Positions 1 through 5,001 are shown, counted from the stretch's first letter. The stretch is DNA of 5,113 nt from Palsa-506 sp050013415 (GCA_050013415.1 JBEKFH010000345.1:1-5113); one strand, 5' to 3'. Numbers and translations are program-made. Notes: generated by a model not told the origin, from the sequence alone.

Positions 1-375
1 GCGACGGTAACATGCTCCTCCGCCTTCGCGACTCAGGTATCTGTGATCCACAGGTTATGAGTCATTTGCCCATCTTCGCAATGGCCTCCAGGGAAAATAG
101 CCAGATTCATTGCATAGCGACCTGCCGCAGCAGTCGTAGCCGTGCCTGTGGTGCCTGGCGGGAAGTCTGTGGCGCCTGCAGGGTCAGGTGGCGGAGCCTG
201 CGCTGGGCGGGCCCCGACGCGGGTTCCATCTCGCGGGCGTGCGGCCCGTCTGCGGCGCCGGGGAGGCCGGCCACCGGAACATTGTTATCCGGCATAACAC
301 CACCGTTCCGGCATAACATCACCTACGTTGTGATAGATAAAATTCGTGATTAATAGCTGCGAATAACGTTAATGG
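1..375. other. Gene-free spacer downstream of tag
   Basis: No convincing gene is visible in this 375-bp stretch. The two open frames across it (12-353 on + and 107-322 on -) encode low-information Arg/Cys/Ala-rich peptides with no recognisable motif and no good ribosome binding site. Base composition is unlike the rest of the window: by hand count about 52% G+C over 1-120 and about 40% over 281-375, against clearly more than 70% in the coding parts. The AT-rich segment next to the tag stop codon holds the direct repeats at 288-323 and an 8-bp palindrome TAACGTTA at 364-371. A small interrupted palindrome CTGTG-ATC-CACAG lies at 41-53. The region is best read as regulatory or junction DNA, possibly the control region of a gene left of the window; that is inference. 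Confidence 0.6.
288..323. repeat. Operator-like 17-bp direct repeat
   Basis: Two copies of TCCGGCATAACAYCACC lie at 288-304 and 307-323, differing at one base (C300 versus T319), with a 19-bp period. The first copy is embedded in an interrupted palindrome GTTAT-CCGGC-ATAAC (284-298). The second keeps a shorter version (GTT...AAC, 305-317). Short partly symmetric direct repeats in an AT-rich intergenic spacer are typical of transcription factor sites, but no regulator can be named from the sequence. Confidence 0.5.
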
Positions 376-966
376 TCACTCCGTACCCGGCCCGCGGAAC
401 GCGCAGGCCTGGAGATGGTCATCGACGACGCCAGTGGCCTGCATGGTCGCGTAGGCCGTGACCTTGCCGGTGAACCCGAATCCGGCGCGCTTGAGCTGCG
501 TCGCGAGTGCCTTCGACTCGACCGTCCAGGCAGGCACGTCGGCCAGCGTGGCTGGTGCCGGGTGCCCCGTCCCCGCGTAACTCCAGACCAGTGCCGCAAG
601 CCCGCCAGGCAGCCGCTGGGCGGCCCTGGCGTTGCGGATCGCCGCCTCGATCTTCGCCCGGTTCCTGACTATGCCGGGATCGGCCAGCAGCCTCGACACG
701 TCGCCCGGGCCGAACGCGGCGACGGCCGCAATGTCGAAGCCGCGGAAGGCGGCACGGAAGTTCTCCCGCTTGCGCAAGATCGTCAGCCAGGACAGGCCGG
801 ACTGGAACGCCTCCAGGCAGAGCCGCTCGAACATCACGGTGTCGTCGCGGACCGGCCTGCCCCATTCCTCGTCGTGATAGGCGAGATAGTCGGCGCTGCC
901 TAGGCACCACGGGCAACGCGCAGCTCCGTCCGGGCCGGCCGCCACCCCTCGGCCAGGCTCGGTCAC
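376..966 (-). CDS. tag: DNA-3-methyladenine glycosylase I (Tag)
   Basis: This 196-residue protein is a full-length homologue of E. coli Tag (187 residues), the cytosolic base-excision-repair enzyme that removes 3-methyladenine from alkylated DNA. The zinc-binding set of the family is present: Cys18 and His31 (in YHDEEW) at the same 13-residue spacing as E. coli Cys4/His17, plus His184 and Cys188 near the C-terminus (DDHLQAC). The base-pocket motif LEAFQSGLSW has Glu52 and Trp60 at the positions of E. coli Glu38 and Trp46, and the following KRENFRAAF block is typical. The start is taken as GTG at 966 because it overlaps the stop of the upstream DivIVA-like gene by 4 bp (GTGA) and leaves only a short leader before the first zinc Cys. 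An in-frame start at 1062 would add 32 residues wholly inside the neighbour. Expression is probably coupled to that gene. All key residues are intact. Confidence 0.95.
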   Translation of the reverse strand: MTEPGRGVAAGPDGAARCPWCLGSADYLAYHDEEWGRPVRDDTVMFERLCLEAFQSGLSWLTILRKRENFRAAFRGFDIAAVAAFGPGDVSRLLADPGIVRNRAKIEAAIRNARAAQRLPGGLAALVWSYAGTGHPAPATLADVPAWTVESKALATQLKRAGFGFTGKVTAYATMQATGVVDDHLQACAFRGPGTE

Positions 967-1565
967 CAGCCGCCGCCCTGGGCATCCGGATCCGGCGCGG
1001 GAGCCGGGGGCGGCCGGGCGGACGACCGCTCCCAGGCCGACCAGGGAGCCTGCACCGGCCACGGGCTCCCAGCCGGGTCCGGGCCAAGAGCATCGCGCCG
1101 CGCTCCGCCGGGAGGCGACGCCAGCTCGCGGCCTGCCGTAGCCGTCCCGGGCGGACCCGGCGGACCTGGCAGCGGCGGCTGGCCCGGACGCGGCGCCTGG
1201 CCCGGACGCGGCGCCTGGCCCGGACGCGGCGCCTGGCCCGGACGCGGCGGCCGGCCCGGACGCGCCGCGCTGGTCTCCGCCACCAGCCGGGCCTCGGCAA
1301 GCTGCTGCCGCAGCGTCGCGATCTCCACGTCGCGTTCCGTCATGATCTGTGCGATCCGGCGGAGCGCGTCATCCGTCGCCTGCATGTGATAGCCCCACAG
1401 CGCCGACGGCGGCCGCAGCAGCGCCACATCGGTGGCCGTCACCTCATCGACATCAAAGGGAACGAAGTCAGCGGGGAACCGTGCCAGCTCGCCGCCACGA
1501 CCAAGGCCGACGGCGATGACCCCGGCGAGGATCGCGGCTACCGCGACGAGGAGCAAGACTGGCAC
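963..1565 (-). CDS. DivIVA-like membrane protein with Pro-rich tail
   Basis: This 200-residue protein has an N-terminal hydrophobic helix (about residues 3-21) followed by a short segment resembling the DivIVA fold: LWGYHMQATDDALRRIAQ and then a predicted coiled coil (about 62-98, MTERDVEIATLRQQL). The C-terminal half is low complexity, Pro/Gly/Arg/Ala rich, with PRPGQA repeats at about residues 108-131 encoded by the 18-bp tandem repeat at 1181-1270. The layout (membrane helix, DivIVA-like segment, then tag) matches the small gene Rv1209 next to tagA in M. tuberculosis, as I recall it. It probably sits at the membrane, perhaps polar or septal, but its function is unknown. The GTG start at 1565 has no clear ribosome binding site, and an AT-rich box lies immediately upstream. 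The stop overlaps the tag start, so the two genes form an operon. The DivIVA assignment is moderate; the tail makes it longer than the core needs. Confidence 0.75.
   Translation of the reverse strand: MPVLLLVAVAAILAGVIAVGLGRGGELARFPADFVPFDVDEVTATDVALLRPPSALWGYHMQATDDALRRIAQIMTERDVEIATLRQQLAEARLVAETSAARPGRPPRPGQAPRPGQAPRPGQAPRPGQPPLPGPPGPPGTATAGRELASPPGGARRDALGPDPAGSPWPVQAPWSAWERSSARPPPAPAPDPDAQGGGW
1181..1270. repeat. 18-bp tandem repeat within the DivIVA-like gene
   Basis: Three identical units GGCCCGGACGCGGCGCCT (1181-1198, 1199-1216, 1217-1234) are followed by two diverged units (1235-1252 and 1253-1270). The unit is six codons, so copy changes keep the frame and lengthen or shorten the PRPGQA tail of the encoded protein. 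The near-perfect identity of the first three copies suggests recent expansion. Confidence 0.85.
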
Positions 1566-1580
1566 GCAAATTATCGTGCC
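1566..1580. promoter_or_regulatory. Divergent shared promoter region (15 bp)
   Basis: The start codons of the DivIVA-like gene (GTG, 1565, leftward) and the FolP2-like gene (ATG, 1581, rightward) are only 15 bp apart. The gap contains an AT-rich core, AAATTAT at 1568-1574. Read leftward it gives GATAAT (1575-1570), a 5/6 match to the -10 consensus. Read rightward it gives AATTAT (1569-1574) or TATCGT (1572-1577). One element may therefore serve both strands. No -35 match is evident. If the true rightward start is ATG at 1593, the gap is 27 bp. Confidence 0.45.
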
Positions 1581-2270
1581 ATGCTCAGGTCCATGGTGAG
1601 CGCATCAGGCGGGCGGCGGTTCACGGGGGCGGCCATGCTGCCAGCCGCCGGCACGGCGCTCCTGGCGGTCGCCGGGAGCGTCGCCGAGGCGACTGCGGCC
1701 GCGGCGGCCGGCGCGGCGTTTATCGACCTCGGCCCGGCTGACCAGGCCGGCCCGGCCGCGATCACGGCGCTGCGGGCGAGCCATCCCGGCCTGCTCATCT
1801 GCGCCGCCTCGGAGCAGGCCGACCTGGTCCTGGATCAGGCCACGGCACTGCGCACCGGGGCCATCCTGATCTGCGACGGCCTGGCTCGCGCCGAGCGCGC
1901 CGTCGCGGGCGCCGGGCTGCCGCGCGGTCAGCTCCTCGTCGAGACGGACCCGGGCGGCGTTTCGCGGGCCCGCGCGGCCGGTTTCGCGGTGCTGGTGGAT
2001 CTGCGGGACGGCCCGGCAGCCGCCGCGGCTCCCGGCGCGGCGGCCACCGGCGCAGCGGCCACCGGCGCAGCGGCCACCGGCGCAGCGGCCACTGGAGCAG
2101 CGGCCGCTGGAGCGCCGCCGGGAGCTCTTGCCGTCGCGGCCATCTGCGCCTGGCTGGGCGCAACGATGGTCCGCACGTCTCATCCCGCGCAGGTCAGGCG
2201 GGCCCTTGACATGGCCGACACCATCCGCGGCGGCCGGCCGCCGGCCCGGACCGTGCGGGGCCTGGCCTGA
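1581..2270 (+). CDS. FolP2-like degenerate dihydropteroate synthase (probable pseudoenzyme)
   Basis: This 229-residue protein is recognisable as a FolP2/DHPS relative mainly by its C-terminus: ALAVAAICAWLGATMVRTSH, then RRALDM and a final RPPARTVRGLA that closely matches the end of mycobacterial FolP2 as I recall it. FIDLG (47-51) fits the DHPS IDxG strand and TDPGG (122-126) fits the DPG loop. DHPS normally joins p-aminobenzoate to a pterin pyrophosphate in folate synthesis, but here most catalytic signatures are gone. There is no NxTPDSF motif, the SVDT Asp is missing (ICAAS, 73-77), IND has become ICD (97-99), and the SRK lysine segment is replaced by LRDG and a (GAAAT)n tract (152-176). 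Family members are usually about 270-300 residues. Loss of catalysis is therefore likely, and a structural or regulatory role is possible. ATG at 1593 (residue 5) is an alternative start with a weak CAGG before it. The gene is inverted relative to its neighbours. Confidence 0.75.
   Translation: MLRSMVSASGGRRFTGAAMLPAAGTALLAVAGSVAEATAAAAAGAAFIDLGPADQAGPAAITALRASHPGLLICAASEQADLVLDQATALRTGAILICDGLARAERAVAGAGLPRGQLLVETDPGGVSRARAAGFAVLVDLRDGPAAAAAPGAAATGAAATGAAATGAAATGAAAAGAPPGALAVAAICAWLGATMVRTSHPAQVRRALDMADTIRGGRPPARTVRGLA
2034..2108. repeat. 15-bp tandem repeat encoding (GAAAT)n
   Basis: Five consecutive 15-bp units follow GGCGCAGCGGCCACC: 2034-2048 (one change), 2049-2063, 2064-2078, 2079-2093 (one change) and 2094-2108 (three changes). 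They encode GAAAT four times and then GAAAA, in frame, within the FolP2-like gene. The tract sits between the degenerate LVDLRDG strand and the last helix-strand unit, where DHPS proteins normally have the SRK loop. Identity of the inner units suggests recent slippage or unequal exchange. Confidence 0.88.
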
Positions 2271-2273
2271 TCA
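2268..2273. other. Abutting convergent stop codons (TGATCA)
   Basis: The TGA of the rightward FolP2-like gene (2268-2270) directly touches the TGA of the leftward LOG-family gene (2273-2271), giving the palindrome TGATCA inside a larger 8-bp palindrome CTGATCAG (2267-2274). A weak 6-bp stem, CTGGCC (2262-2267) with GGCCAG (2283-2288), flanks it. There is no intergenic room for a conventional terminator, so convergent transcripts probably overlap. Confidence 0.8.
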
Positions 2274-3038
2274 GCCCGACCCGGCCAGCGGGCCCGACCG
2301 GTGCGCGTCCACGATGATCCGGACGACCTCCGCCGGATCGTCGGCGATCCGGACCAGCTGCGGATCGGCGGCCGCGATCTTGCCGCTGCCGAGCAGCGCG
2401 TCGGCGATCCAGGAGAAAAGGCCGGACCAGTAGTCACTGCCGACAAGGACGATCGGGAACCTCGTAATCTTTCCTGTCTGCACCAGGGTGAGCGCCTCGA
2501 AGAGCTCATCCAGCGTGCCGAACCCGCCCGGCAGCACGACAAATGCCTGGGAGTACTTGATGAAGACCGTCTTGCGCACGAAGAAGTACCTGAACTCAAG
2601 GCCGATCTCGACGTAGTCGTTCAGGCCCATCTCGACGGGCAGTTCGATGCCCAGGCCCACCGAGACGCCGTTCGCGCTGACAGCGCCCTTGTTAGCCGCT
2701 TCCATGATCCCGGGCCCGCCCCCGGTGATGACTGCGTAGCCCGCCGAGGCCAGCCCGGCGCCAATCCGTTCTGCCCGTTCATATTCGGTCGTCCCCCGGG
2801 CAGTCCGTGCCGAACCGAACACCGACACCGCCGGCCCGAGCTCGGCGAGCAGGCCGAAGCCCTCCACGAACTCCGCCTGGATCCGCAGCACCCGCCACGG
2901 GTCGGCGTGCACCCAGTCGCTCGGCCCGCGCCGGTCCAGCAGCCGCTGATCGGTGGTCGTCTTCGGGATCGCCTTGCCGCGCAGCGTGGCGGGGCCTTGG
3001 CGGCGCACGCGGCGGCGTGGCTCGGGTTGCACGCTCAT
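2271..3038 (-). CDS. LOG-family (TIGR00730) nucleotide phosphoribohydrolase
   Basis: This 255-residue cytosolic protein has the full LOG / TIGR00730 Rossmann-fold signature: VSVFGSAR (71-78), the nucleotide-binding TGGGPGIMEAANKGA (105-119), FRYFFVRK (149-156, equivalent to the catalytic-Arg segment of the family) and PGGFGTLDE (170-178), the PGGxGTxxE motif. Family members hydrolyse N6-modified or plain nucleoside 5'-monophosphates to free base and ribose 5-phosphate. The actual substrate here is unknown, and the old label lysine decarboxylase should be avoided. The first 40 or so residues are a basic, probably flexible extension, so the protein is longer than the short LOG form of about 190 residues. 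ATG at 3038 is chosen because the frame upstream runs inside dapD and a TANNNT box lies 8 nt before this ATG. It lies 32 bp downstream of dapD on the same strand, so read-through from dapD is also likely. Confidence 0.93.
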   Translation of the reverse strand: MSVQPEPRRRVRRQGPATLRGKAIPKTTTDQRLLDRRGPSDWVHADPWRVLRIQAEFVEGFGLLAELGPAVSVFGSARTARGTTEYERAERIGAGLASAGYAVITGGGPGIMEAANKGAVSANGVSVGLGIELPVEMGLNDYVEIGLEFRYFFVRKTVFIKYSQAFVVLPGGFGTLDELFEALTLVQTGKITRFPIVLVGSDYWSGLFSWIADALLGSGKIAAADPQLVRIADDPAEVVRIIVDAHRSGPLAGSG

Positions 3039-3046
3039 GAGCCCCA

Positions 3047-3052
3047 AAGGTA
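3047..3052 (-). promoter_or_regulatory. Candidate -10 box for the LOG-family gene
   Basis: On the minus strand TACCTT (3052-3047) lies 8 nt upstream of the ATG at 3038, which would place the transcript start at or next to the A of the start codon. A weak -35-like CTGAGC lies 16 nt further upstream, over the dapD stop codon. There is no proper Shine-Dalgarno site, only GGGG 3 nt from the ATG. This fits a leaderless mRNA. Confidence 0.4.
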
Positions 3053-3070
3053 GCCGCGGCAGCGGGCAGC

Positions 3071-3982
3071 TCAGGCGTTCATGCCGTGGTCGCGGAGAAT
3101 CTCGTTCAGCGCGGCCTTGTCGTGCGCGCTGCCCTCGGCCAGCCGCCTGAGCACCAGCACGCACGGCATGCCGAACTCCCCGCCGGGGAACTTCCTGCTC
3201 CTGGTGCCGCCGACGCAGACCGACCAGGCGGGGACCTCGCCGCGGGGCAGTTCCGCGCCCGTCTGCACGTCGATCACGTGCGCGCTCTTGGTCAGGATCG
3301 TGCCGCTGCCCAGCACGGCGCCGGCCCGGACCCGCGCGCCCTCGACCACCATGCACCGCGATCCGATGAACGCGTCGTCCTCGATCACCACGGGCACCGC
3401 GCCGGCCGGCTCGAGCACGCCGCCGATGCCGACACCGCCGGACAGGTGGACGTTCTTCCCGATCTGCGCGCACGACCCGACCGTGGCCCAGGTGTCGACC
3501 AGGGTGCCGCTGTCGACGTAGGCGCCGATGTTGACGAACGACGGCATCAGCACCGCGCCTGGCGCGACGTAGGCGCCCCAGCGGACGATCGATCCGGCCA
3601 CCGCCCGCACCCCGTCCAGGTGGCTGGTGAGCGGCACCCTGTCGTGGTAACGGAACTCACCGACCTGCGAGGCGACCATCGGCAGCAGTCGGAAGGCGAG
3701 CAGGATCGCGCGCCTGGCCCGCTCGTCCACGAGGATCTCGCCCGTTTCCGGGTCCGGCCAGGCCACCCTGGCCAGCCCGGCGTCGATCAGGTCGACGGCG
3801 GCGGTGACCGTCGCGCGCGGCGCGGTGTCCTGCGGGGTCAGCTCGGCGCGGCGCTGCCAGAGCTCGTCGATGCTGGCGGGCAGCGGGGAAACGGCTGGAC
3901 TGGCGGCCCCGGCGGCCCCGGCGGCCGCAGCAGCGGGCGGGCGGTCCGCCGGGCCGGCCGGCGTACCTGGCGCGATGCTCAT
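3071..3982 (-). CDS. dapD: Tetrahydrodipicolinate N-succinyltransferase (DapD), E. coli type
   Basis: This 303-residue protein transfers succinyl from succinyl-CoA to tetrahydrodipicolinate in the succinylase branch of diaminopimelate/lysine synthesis, feeding peptidoglycan. Residues 36-100 match the N-terminal helical domain (ELWQRRAELTP, VDLIDAGLARVA, ILLAFRL). Residues 130-260 form the left-handed beta-helix of hexapeptide repeats, with VLMPSFVNIGAYVD (144-157), VDTWATVGSCAQIGKNVHLS (162-181), GGVLEP (187-192) and IEDDAFIGSR (200-209). These segments are nearly identical to E. coli DapD and unlike the actinobacterial-type DapD of Mycobacterium. Family trimers are cytosolic. An Ala/Pro-rich leader of about 34 residues precedes the conserved part. 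No closer start codon is seen, and starts further upstream (4030, 4057) would run into the divergent gene. Active-site segments look intact. dapE is not adjacent. Confidence 0.95.
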   Translation of the reverse strand: MSIAPGTPAGPADRPPAAAAAGAAGAASPAVSPLPASIDELWQRRAELTPQDTAPRATVTAAVDLIDAGLARVAWPDPETGEILVDERARRAILLAFRLLPMVASQVGEFRYHDRVPLTSHLDGVRAVAGSIVRWGAYVAPGAVLMPSFVNIGAYVDSGTLVDTWATVGSCAQIGKNVHLSGGVGIGGVLEPAGAVPVVIEDDAFIGSRCMVVEGARVRAGAVLGSGTILTKSAHVIDVQTGAELPRGEVPAWSVCVGGTRSRKFPGGEFGMPCVLVLRRLAEGSAHDKAALNEILRDHGMNA

Positions 3983-3990
3983 GGCGAGCG

Positions 3991-3996
3991 AGCCTA
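3991..3996 (-). promoter_or_regulatory. Candidate -10 box for dapD
   Basis: On the minus strand TAGGCT (3996-3991) ends 8 nt before the dapD ATG at 3982, so transcription would begin at or beside the start codon. There is no Shine-Dalgarno-like purine run in the short leader (CGCTCGCC) and no recognisable -35 hexamer. The 46-bp gap to the divergent gene would contain both promoters. Confidence 0.38.
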
Positions 3997-4015
3997 GCGG
4001 CTGGTGCGCACCGGG

Positions 4016-4021
4016 TACGTT
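4016..4021 (+). promoter_or_regulatory. Candidate -10 box for the transglycosylase-like gene
   Basis: TACGTT at 4016-4021 lies 7 nt before the ATG at 4029. The intervening CTGTCCC has no ribosome binding site, consistent with a leaderless transcript starting at the ATG. No -35 match is seen. The box is 19 bp from the oppositely oriented dapD box, so RNA polymerase could probably not occupy both at once. Confidence 0.38.
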
Positions 4022-4028
4022 CTGTCCC

Positions 4029-4874
4029 ATGCCGGGAACCAGGCGCAGGCGCGGCACCTCCGCCGCTGTCGCGCTGGCCGTCGTCGTCCTGCTGGGCGGC
4101 GGAGCCTACCTGGCATTCCGGCATGTGGCGCCGCTGCTGGCGCGGACGAGCGGCTGCGAGATCACGTCGCACGGCCAGGCCCTGCGGCTGGCTCCCAGCC
4201 AGGCCGGCATCGCGGCCACGATCGCCGGCGTGGCGCTTCGCGAGGGGCTGCCCCGCCGCGCGGTCACTATCGCGTACGCCGCGGCGCTGCAGGAGTCGAA
4301 GCTGGAGAACCTCAGCTACGGCGACCGGGATTCGGTCGGGGTCTTCCAGCAGCGGCCGTCGCAGGGCTGGGGGCCCGCCCGCCAGCTAGAGGACCCCGTC
4401 TACGCGACGGGCAAGTTCTTCAGCGCGCTCATCCAGGTTCCCCGGTACCAGGAGATAGCGGTATACCGCGCGGCCCAGGCGGTTCAGCGCAGCGCCGACG
4501 GCACCGCGTACATCCAGTACGAGAAGATGGCCGCCAGTCTCAGCCGCGGGTTCACCGGCGACGTTCCGCGCGCTGTCTGGTGCTGGTACCCGAAGCCGTC
4601 CGGGGCGCGGGCCCGGCTCGGCGCTGCCAGCCAGCAGCTCGCGCGGGCGTTCGGCCCGCTGCCGGTGCGGACGGCCGGCGACCCGCGGCTGACCGTGATC
4701 GTCGCGCGCCCGGCCGAGGGCTGGTCGGTGGCGGCCTGGCTGGTCTCGCACGCCTCCGGCTACGGGATCGCCGACGTGCGCTACGGCCGCTTCGAATGGC
4801 GCGCGGCCAGCGGCACGAGCGGCTGGACCCGCGCCCCGGTGCCGGCACCGGCGGGGCACGTCCAGGTGGGCTGA
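4029..4874 (+). CDS. Membrane-anchored lysozyme/transglycosylase-like protein
   Basis: This 281-residue protein has a basic N-terminus (MPGTRRRRG) and one hydrophobic helix (about 11-30) with no obvious cleavage site, so it is probably anchored in the membrane with the rest outside. The exterior part resembles actinobacterial proteins with a lysozyme-like fold. IAYAAALQESKLENL (81-95) has the Glu-Ser pair (E89, S90) expected for the catalytic acid of soluble lytic transglycosylases, and GVFQQRPSQGWG (104-115) resembles their GLxQ motif. Two cysteines, C43 and C185, could pair outside the cell. A C-terminal module (about 219-265, WSVAAWLVSHASGYGIADV) recurs in such proteins, to my recollection, but has no known role. 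Family members are sometimes labelled heavy metal transporter, which the sequence does not support. Cell-wall cleavage is inferred; a binding-only role is possible. It diverges from dapD, whose pathway supplies a wall precursor. Confidence 0.75.
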   Translation: MPGTRRRRGTSAAVALAVVVLLGGGAYLAFRHVAPLLARTSGCEITSHGQALRLAPSQAGIAATIAGVALREGLPRRAVTIAYAAALQESKLENLSYGDRDSVGVFQQRPSQGWGPARQLEDPVYATGKFFSALIQVPRYQEIAVYRAAQAVQRSADGTAYIQYEKMAASLSRGFTGDVPRAVWCWYPKPSGARARLGAASQQLARAFGPLPVRTAGDPRLTVIVARPAEGWSVAAWLVSHASGYGIADVRYGRFEWRAASGTSGWTRAPVPAPAGHVQVG

Positions 4875-4886
4875 TAGCCTGCGATC

Positions 4887-4912
4887 CCGGCTGCCAGGGC
4901 CCGGGCAGCCGG
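4887..4912 (+). terminator. Hairpin after the transglycosylase-like gene
   Basis: CCGGCTGCC (4887-4895) and GGCAGCCGG (4904-4912) form a perfect 9-bp stem with an 8-nt loop, beginning 12 nt after the stop codon. There is no following T-run, which is common for GC-rich actinomycete terminators. It separates the upstream gene from fdxA. A role as an mRNA-stabilising hairpin or protein site cannot be excluded. Confidence 0.6.
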
Positions 4913-4935
4913 TACCCGCCGGGGCGGTGGCGCGA

Positions 4936-4941
4936 GATACT
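4936..4941 (+). promoter_or_regulatory. Weak candidate -10 box for fdxA
   Basis: GATACT at 4936-4941 keeps the second-position A and sixth-position T of the -10 consensus. It would give a leader of about 70 nt that includes the 19-bp tandem duplication and the ribosome binding site. No -35 hexamer is visible at 16-18 nt spacing, so this is tentative. Confidence 0.25.
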
Positions 4942-4962
4942 GGGCACGGCCAGCCCCCGCTG

Positions 4963-5001
4963 GCGTGCCAGCGCCCGGACTGCGTGCCAGCGCCCGGACT
5001 G
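4963..5001. repeat. 19-bp perfect tandem duplication upstream of fdxA
   Basis: The unit GCGTGCCAGCGCCCGGACT occurs twice back to back, at 4963-4981 and 4982-5000, and the next base (G, 5001) continues the match. The second copy ends just before the ribosome binding site of fdxA. It lies in non-coding DNA, so it is not explained by protein repetition. Confidence 0.93.

Noticed and set aside
44..52. TGATCCACA resembling a DnaA box
   Set aside because: It has one mismatch to TTATCCACA, is a single copy, and there is no dnaA/dnaN context, so it does not support an origin.
107..322. 71-residue open frame on - in the same spacer
   Set aside because: No recognisable domain and no convincing start; it crosses the operator-like repeats.
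12..353. 113-residue open frame on + across the left spacer
   Set aside because: The peptide is Arg/Cys/Ser-rich with no motif, no good ribosome binding site, and spans DNA of mixed composition; it looks like chance.
1181..1270. Possible CRISPR-like array
   Set aside because: Units are 18 bp with no spacers and lie in frame inside a coding sequence; this is a simple tandem repeat.
419..1300. 293-residue Arg-rich open frame on -
   Set aside because: It is the out-of-frame shadow of tag and the DivIVA-like gene; the RRVRARRR repeats come from the 18-bp array.
2301..3053. 250-residue open frame on + opposite the LOG-family gene
   Set aside because: It is an antisense shadow made possible by high GC; the minus strand carries intact LOG motifs.
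3086..3997. 303-residue open frame on + opposite dapD
   Set aside because: It is an His/Asp/Gly-rich antisense shadow; dapD on the other strand is unmistakable.
3983..4057. Upstream in-frame starts for dapD (4030 and 4057)
   Set aside because: They would overlap the divergent gene's start and add residues with no family match; ATG at 3982 has the TANNNT box at the expected spacing.
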